11,582 bases of DNA from Coriobacteriia bacterium (GCA_009781525.1 WQXZ01000040.1:1-11582); one strand, 5' to 3'. Positions 1 through 5,963 are shown, counted from the first letter of the stretch. A program made the numbers and translations. The notes: generated from the sequence alone by a model not told the origin.

Positions 1-64
1 ACTGGAATTCTGGCGCGCCAGCAATCGCCTGGATCAAAAGAGGCTTTGTCGAAACAGAGACCGA

Positions 65-994
65 ATGCAACTCGATCGTAGCTTCAGCCAAACCAAGAGC
101 AACTTAAAAGCTTTGTTCCTGGAGCAGCTGACTTTACCTGTTCATATTCTGGTAGAAGCAAGCATAGGGAGAGGCTATTCGAAGTCGGTTCTTTACCACG
201 AACACAGTTGGGATTTGCCTGATGGCAGTCTAGTTGATCTGGGGGAAGAGATAAGCGTGGTCTCAGCAGAGCTGTGCTTTTTTATAATGGCAAGCAGACT
301 GCCCCTGGTTAAGCTAATAGAGCTCGGGTTTGAGTTATGCGGAAATTATTCGCTCAAAGCAGCAGCGAATGACGAAGGCGGAGTGAGCGATGGGAGATGC
401 GAATTCGAGTTAGGAAGCGAGAGCAGATTAGCCAGCAAAAGAAGCGCAGGTTTCTACTCTAGACCACCACTGACCAGCGTTAAGAAGCTAGCAGTTTTCA
501 GCGAGCAAATGAGTGGTAACCGAGGCTGTCAACAAGCCTTGAGAGCATTGCGATATATCGTTGACGGATCAGCATCACCCATGGAGACAATTCTTGTGAT
601 TCTCTTGATGCTACCATTCAATCATGGGGGTTACGGGTTTTCTCCGCCAGAGATGAATTTCAAGATCCGACCAGTCAGGGCTATAAGACAAAGCTCGCAT
701 AGTCAATACTATTTGTTCGATCTGTACTGGCCACAGTGCAAGCTTGCTGTCGAATACGACAGCGACCAGTATCACACTGGAGCAGAGCGTATTGCGAGTG
801 ATTCGAAACGCAGAAATACGCTAACCTCTTTGGGTATCAAGACAATAACAGTGACAAATCAGCAGATCCGTAACATCAAGGAGTTCGAAAAGGTCGCCAA
901 TCTGATTGCAGTCAACATGGGCAGACGACTTCGGTACAGAAAACCGGACTTTCTTATAGCACAATGCGAGCTTAGAGCCTCACTATTCGGGTAG
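65..994 (+). CDS. DUF559-like (PD-(D/E)XK fold) hypothetical protein
   Basis: A 309-residue protein with no signal peptide or membrane segment, so probably cytoplasmic. The C-terminal third (about 170-290) resembles the Vsr/DUF559 branch of the PD-(D/E)XK nuclease fold: SPMET with E174, then DLYWP with D219, then VEYDSD with E230 and D232/D234, followed by HTG, a basic helix (SKRRN, about 247-251) and the beta strand ITVTNQQI. The N-terminal part (about 30-150) carries ELCG and RPPLT motifs that I recall from a large family in Coriobacteriia; its function is not established. No nuclease activity can be claimed from sequence alone. The ATG at 65 has only a weak upstream purine stretch, and the frame stays open without a stop to base 2, so the true start may lie before the window. 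It converges on the vanY-type gene. Confidence 0.7.
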   Translation: MQLDRSFSQTKSNLKALFLEQLTLPVHILVEASIGRGYSKSVLYHEHSWDLPDGSLVDLGEEISVVSAELCFFIMASRLPLVKLIELGFELCGNYSLKAAANDEGGVSDGRCEFELGSESRLASKRSAGFYSRPPLTSVKKLAVFSEQMSGNRGCQQALRALRYIVDGSASPMETILVILLMLPFNHGGYGFSPPEMNFKIRPVRAIRQSSHSQYYLFDLYWPQCKLAVEYDSDQYHTGAERIASDSKRRNTLTSLGIKTITVTNQQIRNIKEFEKVANLIAVNMGRRLRYRKPDFLIAQCELRASLFG

Positions 995-1007
995 CACAAG
1001 AAGCAAG

Positions 1008-1198
1008 AAAAGTTCGTGGTAAGAATCGGGACTTTCTTGGGTTTTATCATCTGTAGGAATTCACACAGCAAAAGACAGCAAGCTCCTGACCTGCAGGTTT
1101 GCATATCTCGTGTTCCAAAGAGACAATCCAGCCACTCGAAAGCCTCCTCAGAGGCTTCGAAAAACCCAAGAAAGTCCCGATTCTTACCACGAACTTTT
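1008..1198. repeat. Fold-back element 1: 38-bp perfect inverted repeat
   Basis: The arms at 1008-1045 and 1161-1198 are exact reverse complements over 38 bases and enclose a 115-nt spacer. The spacer has its own hairpin next to the right arm: AGCCTC (1141-1146), loop CTCA, GAGGCT (1151-1156), extended by TCGA pairing with a one-base bulge. The right arm ends in five T (1195-1199), and the left arm read on the minus strand ends in CTTTTCTT. The element lies in the convergent gap between two genes, so it could act as a bidirectional terminator, or it could be a MITE-like insertion. No transposase and no clear target duplication were seen. Confidence 0.85.
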
Positions 1199-1207
1199 TG
1201 GCAGGTC

Positions 1208-1236
1208 GCCAAGACAGCCTTGCAGGTAGTCTTGGC
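1208..1236. repeat. Small hairpin beside fold-back element 1
   Basis: GCCAAGAC (1208-1215) pairs exactly with GTCTTGGC (1229-1236). A second short helix, CCT (1218-1220) with AGG (1224-1226), closes a TGC loop inside it. It lies just downstream of the vanY-type stop codon on the minus strand. No T-run follows in either direction, so it is not a classical intrinsic terminator. It may be part of the neighbouring fold-back element or a transcript-end stabiliser. Confidence 0.5.
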
Positions 1237-1253
1237 AATCTTGCGGTTGATTG

Positions 1254-2231
1254 CTACCAGATGGTGATTATGTAGCCACCGGTGTTATCACCGGAGATAT
1301 CGCAGTTCGTGCAATCCGGTATGTAGATTACGCCATCGACGGGAGTCTGGTACGAGACAGTGTACTCACGACCGTCAAGGGTCACCATATAGCCTTTGCT
1401 ACTCCTCAAAAAATCTATGTACTCCTCCAGGCATAGGTTGTTTTGCCAGCAGTACCAAGCGTGAGGGTAGCCAACATAGCGGAAGTGCCATGGCTCGCCT
1501 GCGATTGTGGTTATATGTTGCTTGTCAGGTGGGTAGCGCAGAATCAAGCCGTATCGCCAAGCATTTTCTGCCAACCATAACCAGGGGTCAACGCCAGAGC
1601 TTCGTGTTCTAGGTTCATCAGCCAGCATCAGGTCAACAGCGAGTCCCGTTTGATGCTCGCTCATACCTGGTGGCTGAACGAAGGACTTGTCTTCAGCGTT
1701 TTCGTATAACTGCTGCTGCTGGGTTTCGCTACGGTATCCGCTGCCTACATAGAAGCTGCCAACACCAGCACTGCGTGCGTCAGCGATAAGGGCTGCAACT
1801 GCTCTCATAGCTGAGCTATGCAGGACTATGCTGTCGGAGAGAGCAGAAACCGAAGGCGAGACTGCGATAAGCATTGGGTCACTTTTCGCGCTGTTGATCT
1901 GGGCAGATAACGGATACTGGCTATTTATCAGAACCAGCAGTCGGCTATCTGGAAGTTGCTCTGGAGAATAGTATCCAGCCTGAAGAGGGGTCTGGGCAAG
2001 TGACTGGCTTCTTTGCATGGGTAATACAAAGCCTGCAGAGATGATAGCTGTCACAATGAGAATTGAAAGCAGTGCTATCTTGACTTGGTTCTGTGCGAAA
2101 TGGTCGCGTCGGGTTATTACTCGATTTTTTGAGCTCAACCGGTATTGGTCGCCACTGTAGTTGTAGCGGCTGTAAGTACAATAGCTGCGACTGACGGCAC
2201 TGAACTGCCCAGAGTTACTCAGGTTTGCCAT
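1254..2231 (-). CDS. Membrane-anchored VanY-type D-alanyl-D-alanine carboxypeptidase
   Basis: A 325-residue peptidase of the VanY/M15B family, which removes the terminal D-Ala from peptidoglycan stem peptides outside the membrane. The N terminus (1-50) is polar and probably cytoplasmic. Residues about 51-70 form one hydrophobic helix, a signal anchor. The catalytic domain spans about 135-260: the GYRS motif (R167), the zinc-ligand motif SEHQTGLAVD with H193 and D200, and EPWHFRYVG with the probable catalytic E246 and zinc ligand H249. All expected active-site residues are present. A tail of about 60 residues (266-325) is unusual and includes a CTNC pair (C307, C310). GAGAGGAA lies upstream of the ATG as a reasonable ribosome site. 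Nothing links it to vancomycin resistance, since no VanS/R/H/A genes are near; a housekeeping cell-wall role is more likely. Confidence 0.88.
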   Translation of the reverse strand: MANLSNSGQFSAVSRSYCTYSRYNYSGDQYRLSSKNRVITRRDHFAQNQVKIALLSILIVTAIISAGFVLPMQRSQSLAQTPLQAGYYSPEQLPDSRLLVLINSQYPLSAQINSAKSDPMLIAVSPSVSALSDSIVLHSSAMRAVAALIADARSAGVGSFYVGSGYRSETQQQQLYENAEDKSFVQPPGMSEHQTGLAVDLMLADEPRTRSSGVDPWLWLAENAWRYGLILRYPPDKQHITTIAGEPWHFRYVGYPHAWYCWQNNLCLEEYIDFLRSSKGYMVTLDGREYTVSYQTPVDGVIYIPDCTNCDISGDNTGGYIITIW

Positions 2232-2323
2232 TCGATTCCTCTCTCTATACTGCGATGATTAGATTCTTACAAGAAATGCTTAAACCTGGACAAAGAGAAG
2301 TCTAAGGTTTGTCAAAGTCGCGA

Positions 2324-2346
2324 GAGCGGTGGCGAAAGCACCGCTC
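2324..2346. other. GC-rich hairpin in the vanY-type leader region
   Basis: GAGCGGTG (2324-2331) pairs with CACCGCTC (2339-2346), and inside it C2333-G2338 can close a GAAA tetraloop. It sits about 95 nt upstream of the vanY-type start and is not followed by a T-run on either strand. I compared it by eye with cobalamin, c-di-AMP and c-di-GMP riboswitch consensus motifs and saw no match. It may be part of a structured leader or a small RNA. Confidence 0.4.
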
Positions 2347-2414
2347 GGGTGGGTTGCTGTGAGGCAGTGCCAAAGGGTGTCTATAACAGAGTTGCCACGC
2401 AGATAGGCTGCAGC

Positions 2415-2448
2415 AAAACGAAGGCAGCTTCAAAAGAAGCTGCCTTCG
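2415..2448 (-). terminator. Intrinsic terminator of the metallochaperone operon
   Basis: A perfect 13-bp stem at 2419-2431 and 2436-2448 with a four-base loop. Read on the minus strand it is followed by TTTTGC (2418-2413), and it starts 28 nt beyond the stop of the His-rich protein. This is a classical rho-independent terminator for the minus-strand transcript. It separates that unit from the vanY-type gene, which therefore needs its own promoter. Confidence 0.85.
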
Positions 2449-2475
2449 TAGTCAGTTCGGTATATCAAGACAGGT

Positions 2476-3090
2476 TTACTGCAGAGCTGCCATAACCTCT
2501 TGACCCCATTTAAGCAGGTCGTCTTGTTCGACCAAGAAGACAATCAGAACCATGTTGACCAGCACCTGCGACTGGGGAGAAAGTCTAATAGAAACTTCGG
2601 TCTCAGACGCAGTTGTTGATAGCATTCGCACCGATGTGCTTGAGATTGTGGCTTTTAGGTGACCGATCATGCCGCCGGCGTTATCGACGTTCACTGCGAC
2701 CTGGGTCATGGCAGCTGCTAGTCTGCTGCTGATATCTTCAGTATTGACACCAGCCAGAGTCAGCGAACCTGAAGCAATCAGAGCACCTTCCTCGTGCAAG
2801 TTGACTTCGACTTCACCATTGGCTAGCTGGTGATCGTGATCGTGCCCATCGTGATCATGGTCGTGCGCGCTGTGATCGTGCCCATCGTGATCATGGTCGT
2901 GCGCGATGTGGTCGTGATCTTCATCACAGTCACACTCTTCGTCCGCAGCGTGGCTATGCCCTGCATGCTCGTCATGGTCATGCTCTGCGTGGTCATGGTC
3001 GTGCTCAGCGTGCTCGCTGTGGTCGTGCTCCTCTTCGCAATCGCAATCTTCGTTTTCGCTATGTTCGTGTTTGTTATCTTGCTCTACCAT
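2476..3090 (-). CDS. Histidine-rich metal-binding protein, partner of the COG0523 GTPase
   Basis: A 204-residue protein in two parts. Residues about 8-87 are extraordinarily rich in His, Asp and Glu, with many HDH and HDHDH runs and two Cys pairs of the form CDC (C16/C18 and C53/C55); this should bind several zinc, nickel or cobalt ions. Residues about 90-204 form an ordinary, non-repetitive domain that I do not recognise. There is no signal peptide, so it is probably cytoplasmic storage or delivery rather than periplasmic capture. I chose the ATG at 3090 because GGAG precedes it by a normal spacing and it begins one base after the stop of the upstream GTPase gene (TGA-T-ATG), implying coupled translation. 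A longer version from 3144 would overlap the GTPase gene by 53 bases. An intrinsic terminator follows. The family function is unknown; a metal-reservoir role is inferred from composition and context. Confidence 0.85.
   Translation of the reverse strand: MVEQDNKHEHSENEDCDCEEEHDHSEHAEHDHDHAEHDHDEHAGHSHAADEECDCDEDHDHIAHDHDHDGHDHSAHDHDHDGHDHDHQLANGEVEVNLHEEGALIASGSLTLAGVNTEDISSRLAAAMTQVAVNVDNAGGMIGHLKATISSTSVRMLSTTASETEVSIRLSPQSQVLVNMVLIVFLVEQDDLLKWGQEVMAALQ
2836..2907. repeat. Two-copy 36-bp tandem repeat inside the His-rich gene
   Basis: Units at 2836-2871 and 2872-2907 share an identical stretch of at least 34 bases, encoding two copies of a 12-residue unit rich in HDHDHDGHDH. The period is an exact multiple of three, so copy changes keep the frame. 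The metal-binding stretch may expand or contract by slippage. Confidence 0.8.
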
Positions 3091-3091
3091 A

Positions 3092-3697
3092 TCAACTCCG
3101 CTCTCCAATGAAAGCATCCCATATAGCTTCGTCGACTCCTTCATTGGCGGTAATCAGCTCTACTTGCGTGTTCGGTTCGATCTCAACGATCAGGGACTTC
3201 ACCCTGTCTGCAGCCTCAGCATCAACCAGATCGATTTTGTTTACCAGTACAGCGTCCGATCCGACAATCTGATCCTCGATCAGGGTTCTCATTGCTCGTA
3301 ACTGGCGCTCGAACCTGAATGCGTCAGACAGCACAAGAATCTTTGGACGCATCTTAACAGCATGCTCTAGACTCTCTTGCATTGAACGGGGATAAGCCAC
3401 ACCAGTTGTTTCAATAATCAACCACTCTGGGTCAAAGTCGCGTTGAATCAGCTGTGCTGTAGATGTCAGCTCTCCTGAGAGAGTGCAGCAGGCACAACCG
3501 CTGAAAAGCGTACTGACCTGAAGTCCGCTTCCGCTGATGAAAGTGTCATCGATGCTGATCTCGCCAACCTCGTTTTCGATAATCATCACTTTGTACTCTT
3601 TATCTGACGTTGAGGTCTCAACCAGATAGCGAGCCAATGAAAGCAATGTGGTTGTCTTGCCGGAGCCGAGGAACCCTCCAAGAATTACACCTTTCAT
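3092..3697 (-). CDS. Short COG0523 (CobW/G3E family) GTPase, putative metallochaperone
   Basis: A 201-residue P-loop GTPase of the G3E family, whose members insert or deliver metals (zinc, nickel, cobalt) using GTP. Visible motifs: Walker A GFLGSGKT (8-15), ENEVGEISID (41-50), the COG0523 metal motif GCACC with C68, C70 and C71, ETTG (96-99) in the switch II region, and the guanine-specificity motif NKID (153-156). It lacks the C-terminal CobW_C domain of typical members of more than 300 residues, so it is a minimal form; the coupled His-rich protein may supply the missing metal-binding part. I chose the ATG at 3697, which follows AAAGGAG at a 6-nt spacing and places the P-loop at the N terminus as is normal; the 58 extra upstream residues of the longest frame do not look like the family. 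Its metal and client are not known. The zinc-dependent methyltransferase upstream is a candidate client by position only. Confidence 0.87.
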   Translation of the reverse strand: MKGVILGGFLGSGKTTTLLSLARYLVETSTSDKEYKVMIIENEVGEISIDDTFISGSGLQVSTLFSGCACCTLSGELTSTAQLIQRDFDPEWLIIETTGVAYPRSMQESLEHAVKMRPKILVLSDAFRFERQLRAMRTLIEDQIVGSDAVLVNKIDLVDAEAADRVKSLIVEIEPNTQVELITANEGVDEAIWDAFIGERS

Positions 3698-3723
3698 ACC
3701 ATGCTCCTTTCTATGCTTGCTTG

Positions 3724-3767
3724 CTCGTTGCATATATGACATATCATCGAAACAGCAATGCAACGAG
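3724..3767. promoter_or_regulatory. Nested inverted repeats in the COG0523 promoter region
   Basis: CTCGTTGCAT (3724-3733) and ATGCAACGAG (3758-3767) are a perfect 10-bp inverted repeat. Between them lies a second palindrome, ATATG-A-CATAT (3734-3744), overlapping an ATGA-N4-TCAT dyad. On the minus strand TTGCTG and TATATG spaced 16 bp could be -35 and -10 boxes inside this structure. It lies 27-70 nt upstream of the start codon. An operator for a metal-responsive repressor of the Fur/Zur type is a reasonable guess, but I cannot name the regulator from the sequence. Confidence 0.45.
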
Positions 3768-3869
3768 TTGTTGATTAGTTTATCACTTAACTGGCAGGCT
3801 TCTGCTGCTGGGTGCAATAGTGGCACCCGCGAACTGTATAAACCTGCAGCCACATTTACCCCCGCAAGC

Positions 3870-3885
3870 AAAACCGCGAGGTTTT
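3870..3885 (-). terminator. Possible weak terminator after the UroD-like gene
   Basis: AAAACC and GGTTTT form a short stem around a four-base loop, and on the minus strand the second arm runs into TTTTGCTT. It lies 31 nt beyond the stop of the UroD-like gene. The stem is short, so it may be leaky or only an attenuator between this gene and the GTPase gene. Confidence 0.35.
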
Positions 3886-3916
3886 CTCCACAGTGTTCTT
3901 TGGGGCCTTCGCAGTT

Positions 3917-4966
3917 TTATTGCCTGTAGAAGATCAATCCGTAGTTCTCGGCTTCATCCTGGAGGATGCGGTTCTTCTCCTCGTTCAGCTTGTCGTCCTT
4001 GGCGACCAGGAAGGCGCTGCACCAGGCGTAGCCTCCGCCGGGCGCAAGCTCATCTATGACGTCGCGTACCGACTGGCGAATCTCTTCCTCAGTCAGGCCG
4101 TTGGGGTTGTCGGGGCTGGCGAAATCTTCGAGCAGGCGGGGAGTGGGATCCCATCCGCCCATGATGACCAGGCTGTTGCCGTACTCGGCTTTGATGCCAG
4201 TCAGGTCGTTGCAGGACTGCGCGGCCGACCAGCCGTGGATGCCCATATCGCGGAAGATCGGAATCGCGCTCTCGCACTTGCCGCAGTTGTGCATCTCCAT
4301 CAGTACGCCGCGCTCGCGACCGATTTTGGCGTACTTGTCGTGGTTGGGATAGAAGAACTCGCGGTACATGGCAGCCGAAATGAAGGGATTGTGCCAGGCA
4401 GCGGTATCATCGGACAGGTGCATGATGTCGGGGTCAAAGTGGTCGACGGTATTGCGCGAGACATACTCATAGAAGTCCGACAGCGCGTCGAGCATCTCCT
4501 TGACGTAGTCCGGCTCCTCGTAGAGCGCGATCAGCCCCTGCTCGAAGCCCATGAAGGCGACCAGAAGCTGAAAGTATCCGGCGTTGGTGCTCATCGAGAG
4601 CGAGGATTCGTCGCGGTTGATTCCGGAATTCTTGATGGTCTGGGCGACCAGATCCGCCCAATCGATGTCGGTAAAGTCAGGAATCTTGATAATGTCGCCC
4701 CAGTTGGGCAGGTCGTCGATACTGAGGATAAACTCATCGTTCGCAGGCAGTCCAGCGCCGCCAGCCGAATCGGTCGAGACATACCGCACGCCATACAAAG
4801 AGCGGCGAATCCCGTCCTCACCGATCGAACCCTGCATAATCGGCAGCCCCATGTTGTAGTTGGGCCACGGTCCCTCGCCGAGCATCGGCCCAAAGCTGTA
4901 ACGCGAAACGAAATCAGGCTGCTCCCCACGCAGTGTCATAAGGTAGTTCTCTTTGCCATTGACCAT
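3917..4966 (-). CDS. UroD/MtaA-family zinc-dependent methyltransferase
   Basis: A 349-residue cytoplasmic TIM-barrel protein of the uroporphyrinogen decarboxylase family. It looks like the MtaA/MtbA/CmuA branch, which moves methyl groups between a corrinoid protein and a thiol or tetrahydrofolate, rather than true HemE. The evidence is the zinc-ligand pattern: MHNCGKC near residues 225-231 (H226, C228) with a later Cys in GGGYAWCSAF (C316), matching the H-x-C...C set of those enzymes. The N terminus NGKENYLMTLRGEQPDFV is typical of anaerobe paralogs. I chose the ATG at 4966, preceded by GGAGG at a good spacing; the longest frame adds 37 residues that do not fit the family. No corrinoid protein, substrate methyltransferase or RamA-like activase is in the window, so substrate and acceptor are open. 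It may act in O-demethylation or methylated-compound use. The neighbouring metallochaperone genes on the same strand may serve its zinc site. Confidence 0.82.
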   Translation of the reverse strand: MVNGKENYLMTLRGEQPDFVSRYSFGPMLGEGPWPNYNMGLPIMQGSIGEDGIRRSLYGVRYVSTDSAGGAGLPANDEFILSIDDLPNWGDIIKIPDFTDIDWADLVAQTIKNSGINRDESSLSMSTNAGYFQLLVAFMGFEQGLIALYEEPDYVKEMLDALSDFYEYVSRNTVDHFDPDIMHLSDDTAAWHNPFISAAMYREFFYPNHDKYAKIGRERGVLMEMHNCGKCESAIPIFRDMGIHGWSAAQSCNDLTGIKAEYGNSLVIMGGWDPTPRLLEDFASPDNPNGLTEEEIRQSVRDVIDELAPGGGYAWCSAFLVAKDDKLNEEKNRILQDEAENYGLIFYRQ

Positions 4967-5057
4967 GAAACACCTCCAAATGTGTCGGTCTTCGAAAGCA
5001 TTGAAATGCTCGTGCGCACCAGTCGGTGCAAAACTGTTGCTTATATGCAGCATGCCA

Positions 5058-5086
5058 AGTATGCCGCTCCAATCCAACGCTGTCAG
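5058..5086 (-). promoter_or_regulatory. Possible sigma-70-type promoter of the UroD-like gene
   Basis: On the minus strand CTGACA (5086-5081) and CATACT (5063-5058) are spaced by 17 bp, with 5/6 and 4/6 matches to the consensus boxes. The predicted start leaves a leader of about 85 nt before the ATG at 4966. Assigned by eye only. Confidence 0.35.
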
Positions 5087-5149
5087 AGCCTATGTGCAGA
5101 TTCGACAACGACCACTACTAGCCGCACGTTGTTGCGTGCAAAATTGCCA

Positions 5150-5158
5150 TGTGGATAA
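5150..5158 (-). promoter_or_regulatory. Consensus DnaA-box sequence, copy 1
   Basis: TGTGGATAA is the exact reverse complement of the consensus DnaA box TTATCCACA. It shares a 12-base context, ATGTGGATAAGA, with the second copy at 8166-8174. No cluster of boxes or AT-rich unwinding element is present, so this is not an origin. Confidence 0.45.
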
Positions 5159-5189
5159 GATCGCGATTGGAGTGCTGGTGGCGAGAGTG

Positions 5190-5450
5190 CTGCTGCGGCG
5201 GGGCGCGCGCAGGCGCCACGCGGCGGGCGCGGCGGGCGGCGTAGTGCTGCGGGCGGCGGGCGCGGCGGGCGGCTACCGCCCGCGCCCCGCGGCGAGCGGT
5301 CACCTGCAGCGCGCTCGCACCCCGCGGCGAGCGGTCACCTGCCCAGCGCCCCGCGGCGAGCGTCCACCATGCAGCGCGCCCGCGCCCCGCCCGCGCCCCG
5401 CGGCGAGCGGTCACCTGCAGCGCGCTCGCACCCCGCGGCGAGCGTCCACC
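5190..5450. repeat. GC-rich repeat block (minisatellite-like)
   Basis: A block made almost wholly of G and C, with five copies of CCCCGCGGCGAGCG at 5285, 5320, 5349, 5396 and 5431. Copies are followed by one of two tails: GTCACCTG (three times) or TCCACCATGCAG (twice). The stretch 5276-5333 recurs exactly at 5387-5444 (58 bp, offset 111). A separate 20-base G/C repeat occurs at 5221-5240 and 5254-5273. An 8-bp hairpin with loop CTA lies at 5265-5283. Composition is far from that of the flanking genes, suggesting foreign origin or a self-expanded repeat. Confidence 0.85.
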
Positions 5451-5545
5451 ATGCAGCATAAAACGCCCTGGAAAACACCCAACTTAGCAGAATGGCTGAA
5501 TAACTGCGAAAAACCAAACAGAATCATTACACTCTGGCTATAGAC

Positions 5546-5573
5546 TTGCATCCGCGAAATGGGATAGTATTAT
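5546..5573 (+). promoter_or_regulatory. groES-groEL promoter
   Basis: TTGCAT (5546-5551) as -35 and TATTAT (5568-5573) as -10, spaced 16 bp. The predicted start falls near 5580, inside the CIRCE operator, as expected for HrcA repression. TAGTAT at 5565 is an alternative -10 but is poorly spaced. Confidence 0.65.
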
Positions 5574-5577
5574 GCCC

Positions 5578-5604
5578 TTAGCACTCTATCCAATTGAGTG
5601 CTAA
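5578..5604 (+). promoter_or_regulatory. CIRCE operator (HrcA binding site)
   Basis: TTAGCACTC-N9-GAGTGCTAA, a perfect 9-9-9 inverted repeat identical to the canonical CIRCE element. HrcA binds it and represses the chaperonin operon until heat or unfolded protein titrates GroEL. An hrcA gene is expected elsewhere in the genome. Confidence 0.97.
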
Positions 5605-5640
5605 ATCAAAATGAACTTATGAAATCGAAGGAGGTCTTTA

Positions 5641-5931
5641 ATGAGTCTCAAACCTTTGGGCGACCGTGTTCTGATCAAGCAGGATGAAGCTGAAACCACA
5701 ACAACATCCGGCTTGATTATTGCGGCATCTGCCACAGAGAGACCGGATCGAGGGGTTGTAGTCGCCGTAGGTGAAGGCCGGCTAGATAACAACGGTAACC
5801 TGATAAAACCGGTAGTTAATGTTGGCGACACTGTTTTCTACAGCAAGTATGGCGGCACTGAGGTCAAGGACGGCGAAGATGAATTCATCATTCTGCGCTC
5901 CGATGACATCTATGCCATTTTCACTGACTAA
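5641..5931 (+). CDS. groES: Co-chaperonin GroES (Hsp10)
   Basis: 96 residues, the normal length. GroES forms the heptameric lid that closes the GroEL chamber in the cytoplasm. The opening SLKPLGDRVLIKQDEAET is the classic N terminus. The mobile loop that contacts GroEL is TTTSGLIIAASATERP (about 20-35). VVAVGEGR and VGDTVFYSKYGGTEV follow at the usual places, and the C terminus ends in the usual EFIILRSDDIYAI-type strand. AAGGAGG (5628-5634) lies six bases before the ATG. It is the first gene of the CIRCE-controlled operon, 32 nt ahead of groEL. Confidence 0.98.
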   Translation: MSLKPLGDRVLIKQDEAETTTTSGLIIAASATERPDRGVVVAVGEGRLDNNGNLIKPVVNVGDTVFYSKYGGTEVKDGEDEFIILRSDDIYAIFTD

Positions 5932-5963
5932 ATCACAGACTGGTAAGAGGAAGGATAAACCAA

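Larger units (their letters stand above)
4967..5577. other. Intergenic region between the UroD-like gene and groES
   Basis: A 610-nt divergent gap. From left to right it holds the ribosome site and probable promoter of the UroD-like gene, a small GCACC-AGTC-GGTGC hairpin (5016-5029), a consensus DnaA-box sequence (5150-5158), a very GC-rich repeat block (about 5190-5450), and the groES promoter. Reading frames across it are best explained by base composition: the repeat spacings 35, 29 and 47 are not multiples of three, so no conserved peptide is encoded. Confidence 0.7.

Noticed and set aside
859..1267. Several short frames over fold-back element 1
   Set aside because: They share peptide pieces only because of the inverted repeat, overlap the end of the first gene, and have no credible start sites.
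1254..2231. A vancomycin-resistance function for the VanY-type gene
   Set aside because: No vanS, vanR, vanH, vanA or vanX genes are present; the enzyme family is common in ordinary cell-wall metabolism.
2830..3111. A hydrophobic 93-codon plus-strand frame that looks like a membrane protein
   Set aside because: It is the antisense of the HDH repeats: GTG/ATC-rich codons give Val and Ile runs by necessity.
3893..5158. A 421-codon open frame on the plus strand
   Set aside because: It is antisense to the UroD-like gene, which has clear family motifs and a strong ribosome site. The frame is open through codon bias, and its translation matches no family I know.
5285..5444. A CRISPR array
   Set aside because: The spacing is irregular, the sequence between repeats is itself repeated rather than unique, and there are no cas genes.
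5150..5450. A replication origin, given the DnaA box and repeats
   Set aside because: Only one box is present, there is no AT-rich unwinding region, and no dnaA or dnaN is nearby; the repeats are almost pure G and C.
5118..5459. A 113-codon Arg/Ala-rich frame over the GC-rich block
   Set aside because: The repeats fall in different frames because spacings are 35, 29 and 47 bases, so no repeated peptide results. The frame is an effect of high GC.
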